Assembly (NCBI GenBank): GCA_964407665.1
Contig: CAYOWK010000051.1
Location: 1 to 27,877 of the forward strand
From: CAYOWK01 sp964407665
Lineage (GTDB): Bacteria; Pseudomonadota; Alphaproteobacteria; Caulobacterales; Hyphomonadaceae
Direction: 5' to 3'
Length of the DNA: 27,877 nucleotides
Below, piece after piece: positions 16,653 to 24,294 of the stretch (positions are counted from its first letter, which is position 1; each line of letters begins with the position of its first letter). The notes beneath the pieces are model-generated. The model searched no databases, was not told where the DNA came from, and saw nothing but the letters and a program-made list of their open reading frames with translations. Position numbers and translations under genes: made by a program.

Positions 16653-17269
16653 TGAGAGTCCATCTTCTGGCCTGCGTACTCGCGCTTTCAACGGCCGCCT
16701 GCCTCGAAGAGGAACAGTCCGCGACCGTCGAGGGAGAAACCCCTGCGGCAGCCGTCGAAGGCGGCCCGAACGAGCCGGCCTTCCAGGTCGCCCAGGCGCC
16801 CGCCGGCCCGCCGCAGGTCAGCGGCCAGATCGACTGGGAAACCGCCCGCGCCGACCGCGCCAAGGCCAGCACCAACACCGCGAACGTCCAGGTGCAGAAC
16901 ACGACCGGCAACCAGGCCCCGCCGCCGGTGCCCATGCTGCTGCCCTCTGGCATCGTACAGGCCCAGAATGCGCGGCCGCCTGCCGTCGTGACCACCGAGG
17001 ACGGCTATTTCGCGACTTACCAGTTGCCGCGTTACGACGCGATCGTGAACGGCTCTGCGACTGCCACCGTCACGGGCGCTCAGGCCGACAACAAGTCAGA
17101 GATGAAGTTCGACGTCTCCGAAGGCGGCGCCCAGCTGGCCTTTTCGCGGTACGGGGCGGATTATCTCATCGAGTTCGAGTGCCGCCAGATCGACGGCGGC
17201 GAGACTTGCCTGACAGAGGACGAGGCGAAGGCGTTCGCCGAGAGCCTCTTCGTGGCCCAGACACAGTAA
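16649..17269 (+). CDS. Putative lipoprotein of unknown function in the subtilase cluster
   Basis: 206 residues. The signal peptide ends ALSTAAC (Cys 18), an imperfect lipobox. A low-complexity Glu/Pro/Ala region is followed by a small globular C-terminal part: GYFATYQLPRYDAIVNGSA, then EMKFDVSEGGAQLAF and YLIEFECRQIDGGETCLTED, with two cysteines eight residues apart that may form a disulfide. No family recognised. The ATGATGA junction with the preceding gene predicts coupled translation; the second ATG at 16652 has better spacing (7 nt) from GGAG. Context suggests an envelope partner of the subtilase and its propeptide-like companion. Confidence 0.75.
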   Translation: MMRVHLLACVLALSTAACLEEEQSATVEGETPAAAVEGGPNEPAFQVAQAPAGPPQVSGQIDWETARADRAKASTNTANVQVQNTTGNQAPPPVPMLLPSGIVQAQNARPPAVVTTEDGYFATYQLPRYDAIVNGSATATVTGAQADNKSEMKFDVSEGGAQLAFSRYGADYLIEFECRQIDGGETCLTEDEAKAFAESLFVAQTQ

Positions 17270-17290
17270 TAGGGCGCAAGTAGGCGCGGA

Positions 17291-17306
17291 GCGCCCCGCA
17301 GGGCGC
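17291..17306 (+). other. GC hairpin between lipoprotein and M23 peptidase genes
   Basis: GCGCCC (17291-17296) pairs with GGGCGC (17301-17306) around a CGCA loop, in the 83-nt gap. There is no T-run, so it is more likely a pause or processing stem than a full terminator. Confidence 0.35.
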
Positions 17307-17352
17307 ACCTGATGACGGCAATGGCCGAACGGGCCTGGGTGGGAGTTTGGAC

Positions 17353-18474
17353 ATGTTCAGGAAGATCGGTGGACGCGCCGGACTTGCGGGCCTTCTGGCG
17401 GCGAGCCTTGCACTGTCTGCATGCGACAGCGGCAGCATCGTTCTGTGGCCGTGGGTTGAGCCTGCCGACGAAAGCCCGTCCGGCCCCAGCGAAGACGGCG
17501 CACCGCCGCCGCCTCCCCCGCTCGATCCGGTGGACCCGCTGCATCAGGACGAGAGCGGCCCGGCCGAGACCGTTCCCAATCCGAACGCCAATGCGGGCGC
17601 GCCCGGGGGCGATACGCCCTTCGTGGACCAGCCCGAAACGGCCGCGCCGATTTCCGACGACACCCCGCCCGTTTCAGCCGAGACCGGCCAGCCTGTCGTT
17701 GTTCCGCCCGCCGTCGAAGAGCCCGCTCCCGGCCCGAGCGCGCCGGCGCCTGAGCCGTCCGCTCCTGTCGTGCCCGCCTTCTTCTACTTTGCGCCGTCCA
17801 GCCTGGAGCCGGGCAGCGGAACCGGCGCCAACACAACGGACGTTCTGGTCCCGGACATGGCGTTCCCGATCAAGGATGCACCCGCGCATCTGCAAAGCCA
17901 GGTCTATCGCTGGGGCGGCGGCGTGAAGGGGGGCGACCAGTGCGACGCCCGCAACTTCACGGCGCCGTGGCGCGACAACTACTGCGAGACGCGCTCGACA
18001 ACGTCGAAGACGCCGTTCTGCGAGAAGACTGGCGTGCATACCGGCCAGGATATCCGCGTTGGAACGCCCGAAGGGTGCAAGGCCGAGCGCGCAGCGAAAG
18101 CTGCCGACCGGACGCGCTACGAAGTGGTCGCCACGGAAGACGGTGCGATCTCCAACGTCGGCAGCTATTCCGTCAGCCTGCGCGCCAGCGGCTCAGGCCG
18201 CATCTACCGCTATCTCCACCTCAACATGGCGAAGCTGAAAGTCGCGACCGGCCAGGCCGTCAAGAAGGGCGACGTGATCGGCTATGTGTCGAACGATTTC
18301 GGCGGCACGCCGACGACGCTTCACCTTCACTTCGAGATCAAGGTGAACACCGCCGAGAATGGCTGGCAGTGGGCCCCGCCCTACTCGTCGCTTCTGGCCG
18401 CCTACCAGCGCCGCGAGAACAATCCCGGCGAGATGGTCACCACCAATGTGGGCGTCGCTGCAGCGCCTCGCTGA
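17353..18474 (+). CDS. M23 family metallopeptidase (LytM-like) lipoprotein
   Basis: 373 residues. The lipobox LSAC gives a lipidated Cys 24. A Pro/Ala/Glu-rich linker of about 115 residues spans toward the cell wall, and the peptidase domain follows. Zinc and catalytic residues are present: H229 and D233 (HTGQDIRV), H289 (YLHLN) and H324/H326 (LHLHFEIK). A complete set suggests an active peptidoglycan endopeptidase rather than a degenerate EnvC-type activator. The domain has extra cysteines (DQCDARN, NYCETR, FCEKTG). ATG 17353 is supported by GGGAG 7 nt upstream; a TTG at 17347 is in frame. It is the last gene of the envelope cluster, followed by a hairpin. Confidence 0.92.
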   Translation: MFRKIGGRAGLAGLLAASLALSACDSGSIVLWPWVEPADESPSGPSEDGAPPPPPPLDPVDPLHQDESGPAETVPNPNANAGAPGGDTPFVDQPETAAPISDDTPPVSAETGQPVVVPPAVEEPAPGPSAPAPEPSAPVVPAFFYFAPSSLEPGSGTGANTTDVLVPDMAFPIKDAPAHLQSQVYRWGGGVKGGDQCDARNFTAPWRDNYCETRSTTSKTPFCEKTGVHTGQDIRVGTPEGCKAERAAKAADRTRYEVVATEDGAISNVGSYSVSLRASGSGRIYRYLHLNMAKLKVATGQAVKKGDVIGYVSNDFGGTPTTLHLHFEIKVNTAENGWQWAPPYSSLLAAYQRRENNPGEMVTTNVGVAAAPR

Positions 18475-18481
18475 CACAGCG

Positions 18482-18498
18482 GACCTTCTGCGAAGGTC
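18482..18498 (+). terminator. Hairpin after the M23 peptidase gene
   Basis: GACCTTC (18482-18488) pairs with GAAGGTC (18492-18498) around a 3-nt loop, 7 nt after the stop codon. No T-run follows, so it may be a weak or Rho-assisted terminator. Confidence 0.4.
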
Positions 18499-18607
18499 AC
18501 ACGTGAGGATCCGCCAGAGCAGGAAAACTGCGGCTGGCTGCTCGCCTCTTTCTTAAGGCTCGCGCCCTAGCTAGAAGGCGCAAACACATCGATCGGAGAC
18601 TTCAGAC

Positions 18608-19318
18608 ATGGCGCAACTCGCGCTCATCCGGCACGGCCAGAGCCAGTGGAACCTGGAAGACCGGTTCACCGGCTGGTGGGATGTGGATCTGACGCCTGTG
18701 GGCGAAGGCGAAGCGCGCAAGTCGGGCGAGCTGCTGAAGGCCTCCGGCGTCGAGTTCGACCGCGCCTATTCGAGCGTCCAGAAGCGCGCCATCCGCACAC
18801 TCAATCTCGCGCTGGAGACGATGGACAGCGTGTGGCTGCCGGTGACCAAGGACTACCGCCTCAACGAGCGCCACTATGGCGGGCTGACCGGTCTCAACAA
18901 GGCAGAGACCGCCGCCAAGCACGGCGACGAGCAGGTGAAGGTCTGGCGCCGGTCGTTCGACATCCCGCCGCCGGACATGGTCGCAGGCTCGGAGTTCGAT
19001 CTGGCGAAGGACCGCCGCTACAAGGGGCTCGATATCCCGGCGACCGAGAGCCTGAAGACGACGTTGGACCGTGTGCTGCCCTACTGGGACGCCGAGATCG
19101 CGCCGAAGCTGGCGGCGGGTGAGAACATCCTGGTTGCGGCCCACGGCAACAGTCTGCGCGCCATCGTGAAACACCTGTTCAACGTGTCCGACGCCAACAT
19201 CACGGACGTTGAGATCCCCACCGGCAACCCGCTGCTGATCGAGCTCGGCGGCGATCTGAAGGTGAAGGCTGCGCGCTATCTCGACGAGGCCCGCGCCAAG
19301 CCGCTACCCGCCATCTGA
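18608..19318 (+). CDS. gpmA: 2,3-bisphosphoglycerate-dependent phosphoglycerate mutase
   Basis: 236 residues, cytoplasmic. It interconverts 3- and 2-phosphoglycerate in glycolysis and gluconeogenesis. The phosphohistidine motif LIRHGQS carries H9; E87 (NERHYGGL) is the acid, and the second histidine H179 is in AAHGNSLR. The insert WWDVDLTPVGEGEA and YKGLDIPATESLKTTLDR are characteristic of the dPGM class. GGAGA lies about 10 nt before the ATG. It is followed 17 nt later by the RibD-like gene and probably shares its transcript. Confidence 0.96.
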   Translation: MAQLALIRHGQSQWNLEDRFTGWWDVDLTPVGEGEARKSGELLKASGVEFDRAYSSVQKRAIRTLNLALETMDSVWLPVTKDYRLNERHYGGLTGLNKAETAAKHGDEQVKVWRRSFDIPPPDMVAGSEFDLAKDRRYKGLDIPATESLKTTLDRVLPYWDAEIAPKLAAGENILVAAHGNSLRAIVKHLFNVSDANITDVEIPTGNPLLIELGGDLKVKAARYLDEARAKPLPAI

Positions 19319-19335
19319 TCGAAGGGAGCGGGCCC

Positions 19336-19968
19336 GTGAACGACGACGCCCGCTTCATGGCCCGAGCGCTCGACCTGGCGCGCGCGCAGCTCGGTCGTGT
19401 GGCGCCCAATCCGGCGGTCGGCTGCGTCATCGTCCGCGATGGGGTGGTGGTCGCCGAAGCCGCCACCGGCGACGGCGGGCGTCCGCATGGCGAGGAGACT
19501 GCACTCGCTGCTGCGGGCGCGCTTGCGCGCGGCGCGACCGCCTATGTCAGCCTCGAGCCCTGCGCGCGGCGTACGTCCGACACGCCCAGCTGCACGCAGC
19601 GGCTGATCGATGCCGGGGTGGCGCGCGTGGTGATTGCGTGCCGGGAGCCGAACCCGCACAGCGCCCACGGCGCCGACCTGCTGCGCGCCGCCGGTGTGGA
19701 GACGGTGTTCGGACCACTTGAAGCCGAGGCGCTTCATCTCAATCGCGGCTTCTTCAGGCTGATCAGCGCCGGCAGGCCGTGGCTGACTGTCAGCCCGGAT
19801 GGCGCCTCTCACGACGCACGGTTCACGATGCTGGATGGCGAAACGCCGGAAGCTGCCCTGGACCGGCTGGGCGCGGCCGGCCTGACCCGGGTGTGTGTTC
19901 GTCCGGACGAGAGCGAGCTGATTGCCCAGCTTGAAGCTGCGGGCCTGATCGACGAGACGCAGGATTGA
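19336..19968 (+). CDS. RibD-like pyrimidine deaminase with collapsed reductase domain
   Basis: 210 residues against about 360 for a full RibD. The first ~145 residues are the deaminase domain of riboflavin biosynthesis: APNPAVGCVIVRDG, zinc motif HGEETALA (usually HAE), EPCARRTSDTPSC (usually EPCSHxGRTPPC), ARVVIACREPNP and LNRGFF. The reductase half keeps only its edges: RPWLTVSPDG at the start and LGAAGLTRV...LIDE at the end, where the usual VEGG has become RPDE. The central NADPH/substrate region is missing. The start is GTG 19336, with AGGGAG upstream and homology beginning at once. It may be a deaminase-only RibD or a paralogue with another substrate. No other rib gene is in the window. 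Confidence 0.82.
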   Translation: MNDDARFMARALDLARAQLGRVAPNPAVGCVIVRDGVVVAEAATGDGGRPHGEETALAAAGALARGATAYVSLEPCARRTSDTPSCTQRLIDAGVARVVIACREPNPHSAHGADLLRAAGVETVFGPLEAEALHLNRGFFRLISAGRPWLTVSPDGASHDARFTMLDGETPEAALDRLGAAGLTRVCVRPDESELIAQLEAAGLIDETQD

Positions 19969-20125
19969 ATGCCTGCAGACATGGAAACGCCCCGCCCCGG
20001 ACAGTCCGTTGCGAGGCGTCAAGGTATCCACGTCGGCTGGCTGCCGGCTCCGGCGGGCCGGAGGGAACAGTCATGTCAGGCAGTGGAGAAATCTGTGAGG
20101 TCGCTAACGCGGCCCCCCTTCAAGC

Positions 20126-20335
20126 CTAGAGCGGCTTGAGCTGGGAAGCTGCCAGTTTGCCGGACCTACGATCTTTTTCCAGCTCGAAGCTCACCTTCTG
20201 GTTTTCCTGCAGGCCGGTGAGGCCCGAGCGCTGGACTGCCGAGATGTGCACGAAAACATCGTTTCCGCCGCCCTCGGGTTGGATGAAGCCAAAGCCCTTC
20301 TGGGCATTGAACCACTTCACGGTACCGGTCGCCAT
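20126..20335 (-). CDS. cspA: Cold-shock domain protein (CspA family)
   Basis: 69 residues, a single OB-fold cold-shock domain that binds single-stranded RNA and DNA. RNP1 is KGFGFI and RNP2 is VFVHIS; the start MATGTVKWFNAQKG is canonical. No clear Shine-Dalgarno sequence lies upstream of the ATG, and a long untranslated leader is possible because the divergent gap is nearly 300 nt; cold-shock genes often use such leaders. It converges with the RibD-like gene, with 157 nt between. Confidence 0.95.
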   Translation of the reverse strand: MATGTVKWFNAQKGFGFIQPEGGGNDVFVHISAVQRSGLTGLQENQKVSFELEKDRRSGKLAASQLKPL

Positions 20336-20629
20336 GTCGAGTTAGTCTTTCAGTTGAGTCCGCGTCCCCGGGGGAACGGCAAGGAAGTTCAGGGCGCACA
20401 AGCCGCACCCGTTGGCCGTCAAGACTTGGCGGGGGGAAGCCCGGTCCAGAAGCCCAATCCATGACTGGCGAGCAAGGAAGAGCAACCGAACCCGTACAAA
20501 ATTGACGCACCCTTTATCTCACGGGAGTTGCGGCTTGAAAAGCACACCTGCCGCGTGTGACACAGAGTTTATGTCGCTGAACGGATGACGAGCTTAACTC
20601 CAAGAGTTGCCCGGGCCACATACGCAAGC
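20336..20629. other. Divergent region between cspA and ygfZ
   Basis: No gene is supported here. A GAGTC (GANTC) site lies at 20356-20360, just upstream of cspA. The region is expected to hold the cspA leader and both promoters; I could not place a convincing -35/-10 pair. Confidence 0.5.
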
Positions 20630-21460
20630 ATGTCCAGCGCCGTTCTTCTTCCTCACCGCAGTGTCCTCGGCGTGCATGGTCCGGACGCGCGCGTCTTCCT
20701 TCAGAACATTCTGACCCTGGATACTGTCTCTGGGCCTGCTGACGCGCATGGATACGGCGCATTACTGACCCCTCAGGGAAAAATCCTGTCTGACATGATC
20801 CTGGTCCCTGATGGCGACGGATTCCTGCTGGATGTCGATACGTCGGCGGCGGCCGACCTTTCCCGGCGGCTGTCCATGTTCCGGCTGCGCTCGAACGTGG
20901 TGATCGCCGCTCGCGACGACCTGGCGGTTGCCGCATTTGCAGGCGCCCCGGACCCGCGCTCTCCCCTCACACCGCACCGGAACATCGTTACGCGGGCGGA
21001 CCTGGAGGAGCCATCCGGGGCTGACCTTGCCCGCTATCATGCCGCCCGCATTGCAGCCGGTCTCGCCGAACAGGGCTCCGACTTCGGGCCAGCCGAGGTC
21101 TTCCCCGCCGACATCAATATGGACCTGCTCGGCGGCGTCGATTTCCGGAAGGGCTGCTATGTCGGCCAGGAAGTGGTGTCGCGGATGAAGCGGCGGAGCA
21201 CGGCCCGTCGGCGCACGCTGACGCTGACGGTTCCGGACGACGTCGCAGCTCCGGCTCCGGTGCTGGCGGGCGATACCGAGATCGGCGTTGTGACGTCCAC
21301 GGCTGGAGGGCGCGCGCTGGCCCGGCTGCGGATCGACCGGCTGGCAGAGGCGGATGCAGCGGGCCACAGCGTGACTGTGGGCGGCCACCCGGTCGCGGTG
21401 ATCCGGCCAGACTGGCTGGAGGGCGAACTCCGGCAGCTTGCCGCCGCGCGCCAGACCTGA
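20630..21460 (+). CDS. ygfZ: Folate-binding YgfZ/GcvT-like iron-sulfur maturation protein
   Basis: 276 residues, cytoplasmic. YgfZ supports repair or assembly of certain Fe-S enzymes in a tetrahydrofolate-dependent way. The signature KGCYVGQEVVSRM is present with its essential cysteine at C176. The N-terminal LPHRSVLGVHGPDARVFLQNIL and QGKILSDMIL match the family. ATG 20630 is chosen because homology starts there (MSSAVLLPHRS); ATG 20585 would add 15 residues. Neither has a strong ribosome site. The downstream tag gene follows 78 nt later on the same strand. Confidence 0.92.
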   Translation: MSSAVLLPHRSVLGVHGPDARVFLQNILTLDTVSGPADAHGYGALLTPQGKILSDMILVPDGDGFLLDVDTSAAADLSRRLSMFRLRSNVVIAARDDLAVAAFAGAPDPRSPLTPHRNIVTRADLEEPSGADLARYHAARIAAGLAEQGSDFGPAEVFPADINMDLLGGVDFRKGCYVGQEVVSRMKRRSTARRRTLTLTVPDDVAAPAPVLAGDTEIGVVTSTAGGRALARLRIDRLAEADAAGHSVTVGGHPVAVIRPDWLEGELRQLAAARQT

Positions 21461-21538
21461 CGCATCCAGGTTTCGAGGCGCCTTGACGGACGCCGGGCCG
21501 TACTGTTTTTGTTCCCGCGCATCCGCGAGGGGACACAG

Positions 21539-22129
21539 ATGAAGCCGCTGGACGATCACCTGCCCTGCGGATGGGCGCCGGCCCATGACCCGCTCTATCG
21601 CGCCTATCACGACGAGGAGTGGGGCGTGCCTGTCAGAGACAGCCGCGCCCTGTGGGAGAAGTTCCAGCTCGACGCCTTCCAGGCCGGGCTTGCCTGGATC
21701 ACCGTGCTGCGCAAGCGCGAGAGCATGCGCGAGGAGTTCGACGGCTTCGACCCGGTCCGGATCGCCAGGTGGGACGACGCGCGGATCGAGCAGGCGCTGC
21801 AGAACCCGGGCGTCATCCGTAGCCCCGCGAAGATCCGCGCGATGATCGGCAATGCTCGCATCTATCTGGAAATGCAGTCACGCGGCGAGGACTTTGCCGA
21901 CTATGTCTGGTCCTTCGTCGGCCACAAGCCCGTCGTGAACCGGCTGGACCACTGGCGCAATGTCGCGCCGAATACCGTGCTGTCCGAAACGATCTCGAAG
22001 GACATGAAGAAGCGCGGGTTCAAGTTCTGCGGTCCAACCATCGTCTACGCGGTCATGCAGGCTATGGGCATGGTCAATGACCATGAGATAGGCTGCCCCC
22101 GTCACAAGGAAATTCAGGACCTCTATTGA
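21539..22129 (+). CDS. tag: DNA-3-methyladenine glycosylase I
   Basis: 196 residues, cytoplasmic. It excises 3-methyladenine from alkylated DNA. The Tag family is clear from PCGWAPAHDPLYRAYHDEEWG and from FQAGLAWITVLRKRE, near the active site. The structural zinc set is retained: C10 and H24 at the N-terminus, plus H and C in VNDHEIGC at the C-terminus. The start at 21539 has GAGGGG 6 nt upstream. It is followed 18 nt later by a run of small lipoprotein genes that probably share its transcript. Confidence 0.95.
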   Translation: MKPLDDHLPCGWAPAHDPLYRAYHDEEWGVPVRDSRALWEKFQLDAFQAGLAWITVLRKRESMREEFDGFDPVRIARWDDARIEQALQNPGVIRSPAKIRAMIGNARIYLEMQSRGEDFADYVWSFVGHKPVVNRLDHWRNVAPNTVLSETISKDMKKRGFKFCGPTIVYAVMQAMGMVNDHEIGCPRHKEIQDLY

Positions 22130-22147
22130 GGTCCGGCGAGAGGAAAG

Positions 22148-22396
22148 ATGCGCATCCTGATCGTTGCCGTATCGGGTTTGCTGGCTTCAGCCTGCACCAC
22201 ACTGACGGTCGGGCCTGCGGACACCGCAAGCCAGAGCGAACTCGACAGGCGCGCCGGAGAGGTGTGCGACGAGACGCCGAACACCGACGAGATGCTGGCC
22301 TGCCGGCGACGGACGCAGGACAGCTGGCGCGACCCGCCGGCAGGGAGTTCCGCATCGTGGCCGCCCACGGGCAATGTGAGAGACCAACAGCCATGA
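22148..22396 (+). CDS. Small Cys-pair lipoprotein (first of three)
   Basis: 82 residues. The signal peptide MRILIVAVSGLLASAC ends at lipid-modified Cys 16. The mature part has two cysteines in a C-x11-C arrangement (VCDETPNTDEMLACRRRT), shared with the next small lipoprotein and, in looser form, with a third. A GAGAGGAAAG ribosome site precedes the ATG. Its TGA overlaps the next ATG by 4 nt. Function unknown. Confidence 0.75.
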   Translation: MRILIVAVSGLLASACTTLTVGPADTASQSELDRRAGEVCDETPNTDEMLACRRRTQDSWRDPPAGSSASWPPTGNVRDQQP

Positions 22397-22587
22397 GGAT
22401 CTCCAAGATCGCGCTGGCCTGCCTTGGCCTTCTCGCGCTCCCCGGCTGCGCAGGAGGCATCCAGCAGGCCTATGACGATGCGGCCCGCCGGAGCTGCCGC
22501 GAGCGCCTCAGCCCGGCCGAGATCGACGCCTGCATGGCCAGCGTCTCCCGGAACTCGAGCGAAAGATCGGCGGAACGGCGTGACTGA
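22393..22587 (+). CDS. Small Cys-pair lipoprotein (second of three)
   Basis: 64 residues. The signal peptide ends at LALPGC (Cys 19), a good lipobox. The mature part carries SCRERLSPAEIDACMASV, again C-x11-C, predicted to be two helical turns clipped by a disulfide. It overlaps the preceding gene (ATGA, 4 nt) and the following cupin gene (8 nt), so translation is probably coupled. The short length and tight packing, rather than homology, support it. Function unknown. Confidence 0.7.
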   Translation: MRISKIALACLGLLALPGCAGGIQQAYDDAARRSCRERLSPAEIDACMASVSRNSSERSAERRD

Positions 22588-23149
22588 CCTTGCCGCGATC
22601 GAGGGTGCGATGCGCCGGATCATCACCGCCGACGACGCGGATGGGCGATCGGTCGTGCTTGTAGACGGGCCGCCGTCCACAATGGCGGGCGCGCTCGAAA
22701 CCGGCGGCCTGTTCGAGATCTGGAGCGATGCCGCCGCAGGCCCCCTCGATCCCCGTGCGATGGAGGACCTCGGCCCCGCCGTCGCTGCCCTGACGCCTGC
22801 GGACGGTCAGGTGAAGGTGCGCTGGTTCGTTATCCATCCCGCACCCGAGGGCGTGCCGCACAGCGAGCTGGTGCAGCGCTCGCGCGCGCGTTTCGCAGCC
22901 TATGGCGCGGAGGACCACCTGACCGACCAGTCCCGCCATCCCTCCATGCACCGGACCCATTCGATGGACGTCATCTGTCTGCTGCAGGGTGACGTAGATC
23001 TCATTCTGGACGGCGCCGAAACACGTCTGACGCCGGGACAGGTTGTGATACAGAGGGGGACAAGCCATGCATGGCGCGCACATGGCGGCCCCGCCCTTCT
23101 GCTCGCCGTTCTGATCGACAGACCGCCGCCGCCCGGAACGGTCGCGTGA
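22580..23149 (+). CDS. Cupin domain protein
   Basis: 189 residues. The early motif MRRIITADDADGRSVVLVDG and the later HSMDVICLLQGDVDLILDG, LTPGQVVIQRGTSHAWRAHG form a single cupin barrel, a common type annotated only as a cupin domain protein. Likely metal-site residues include H at HRTHSMD and H in GTSHAW; the usual glutamate of the first motif is not obvious (D instead). GTG 22580 overlaps the previous gene; ATG 22610 with GAGGG 4 nt upstream is a serious alternative. Substrate unknown. There is no signal peptide, so it is cytoplasmic, unlike its lipoprotein neighbours. Confidence 0.8.
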   Translation: MTDLAAIEGAMRRIITADDADGRSVVLVDGPPSTMAGALETGGLFEIWSDAAAGPLDPRAMEDLGPAVAALTPADGQVKVRWFVIHPAPEGVPHSELVQRSRARFAAYGAEDHLTDQSRHPSMHRTHSMDVICLLQGDVDLILDGAETRLTPGQVVIQRGTSHAWRAHGGPALLLAVLIDRPPPPGTVA

Positions 23150-23200
23150 TTCAGCCGTTGCCCTGAGTACCAAGACCTGCGTAACCAAGGAGAGTTTCCG

Positions 23201-23431
23201 ATGAGCAGACCCCGCGCCGCCCTTGCGGCTGTCCTCGCCCTCGCCGGCCTCTCCGCCTGCGCGACGCCGGCCATGCCGCCGCAGCTGACCGAAGAACAGG
23301 TCTGCCTGAGCCACTTCGAGAACGATCCAACCGAGCAGACGCGCTGCCGTCTCGACGCGGGCGTCCGGAGCGGGACGCCGCCCGATGCCGATCCTCGGCA
23401 GCTGCCGCTCGATACGGGCGCGCCGAGCTAG
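23201..23431 (+). CDS. Small Cys-pair lipoprotein (third of three)
   Basis: 76 residues. The signal peptide ends GLSAC (Cys 20). The mature part has VCLSHFENDPTEQTRCRLD, a C-x13-C pair in the same position as in the two lipoproteins 0.8-1.0 kb upstream. AAGGAG lies 8 nt before the ATG. It is followed by a strong hairpin. Function unknown. Confidence 0.72.
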   Translation: MSRPRAALAAVLALAGLSACATPAMPPQLTEEQVCLSHFENDPTEQTRCRLDAGVRSGTPPDADPRQLPLDTGAPS

Positions 23432-23463
23432 ATCAGAAGCCATCCCGGCGCCGGAGAAGCAGA

Positions 23464-23493
23464 AACGGCCAGCCCTGATCGGGGCTGGCCGTT
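23464..23493. terminator. Bidirectional hairpin between small lipoprotein gene and ppa
   Basis: AACGGCCAGCCC (23464-23475) pairs perfectly with GGGCTGGCCGTT (23482-23493) around a 6-nt loop. The 12-bp stem lies between convergent genes. T-runs are only modest on either side (TTCCATTTC on plus; TTCTGCTTC on minus). Confidence 0.75.
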
Positions 23494-23520
23494 CCATTTC
23501 AGAGGTGAGGCAGGGCCGTC

Positions 23521-24054
23521 TTACTTGGCGCCCTTGGCGCGTTCGATCGCAGACAGGATCAGTTCGCGCGCAACATCCGGGCCGTGAAGGCCTTCGACCT
23601 TCACCCATTTGTTGGTTTCAAGATCCTTGTAGTGTTCGAAGAAGTGGACGATCTGCTCGACCTGGATGTCCGGCAGATCCTGATAGGTTTTCACCTTCTC
23701 GTAGAAGCGCGTCAGCTTCGGGTGCGGCACAGCGATGATCTTCTCGTCCTGGCCCTTGTCGTCCGTCATCATCAGGACGCCAACGGGCACAACGCGCACG
23801 ACCGAGCCGGGGATCAGGGCGCGGCGGCCGACAACCATGACATCGATCGGGTCGCCATCGAGGCTCAGCGTGTGCGGGATGAAGCCGTAATTACAGGGGT
23901 AGCGCATCGACGTGTAGAGAAACCGGTCGACGAACATGGCGCCGGACGCCTTGTCGATCTCGTACTTGATCGGCTCGCCGCCGAGCGGCACCTCGATCAC
24001 GACGTTGCAATCGTTCGGTGGATCAATTCCAACCGGGATCTTCGAAAGGTCCAC
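23521..24054 (-). CDS. ppa: Inorganic pyrophosphatase, family I
   Basis: 177 residues, the usual length for the bacterial soluble hexameric enzyme that splits PPi to two phosphates and drives biosynthesis. Motifs include NVVIEVPLGGEPIKYEIDK, RFLYTSMRYPCNYGFIPHT and the metal-binding DGDPIDVMV. The start is GTG 24054, preceded by GGAG 6 nt upstream, and homology begins with DLSKIPVG; the frame stays open to 24165 but that part is low-complexity Pro/Gly. The 240 nt upstream hold no gene I can support. Confidence 0.95.
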   Translation of the reverse strand: MDLSKIPVGIDPPNDCNVVIEVPLGGEPIKYEIDKASGAMFVDRFLYTSMRYPCNYGFIPHTLSLDGDPIDVMVVGRRALIPGSVVRVVPVGVLMMTDDKGQDEKIIAVPHPKLTRFYEKVKTYQDLPDIQVEQIVHFFEHYKDLETNKWVKVEGLHGPDVARELILSAIERAKGAK

Positions 24055-24294
24055 GAGGCGCTCCGGAAAACTTCTACTGGGTGGGGGTGGGTATCCGCCC
24101 CTTTGTGCGCTGCAATATCCGGGCCCGACCCACAATGGCAAGAGCGGCAGACGCGCGGGACTCACTCGATCGAGTGCGCAGGAGGACCGGCGCAGGATTT
24201 GTGCTCCTAGTCTACAACGCTGTAATCCTGCAGATTCACGGGAGCGCGCCCCGGAGCCGCTTCGTCCCTTGAGGCCGCGCGCGGCTGCGCCCGC

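Noticed and set aside
19969..20125. Possible FMN riboswitch near the RibD-like gene
   Set aside because: The region lies downstream of the gene, and I do not see the conserved riboswitch core.
20762..21610. 282-residue minus-strand open frame
   Set aside because: It is antisense to ygfZ, which has clear family motifs; no domain is visible in this frame.
22508..23608. 366-residue minus-strand open frame
   Set aside because: It runs antisense through the cupin gene, a lipoprotein gene and a terminator; no family-like motifs.
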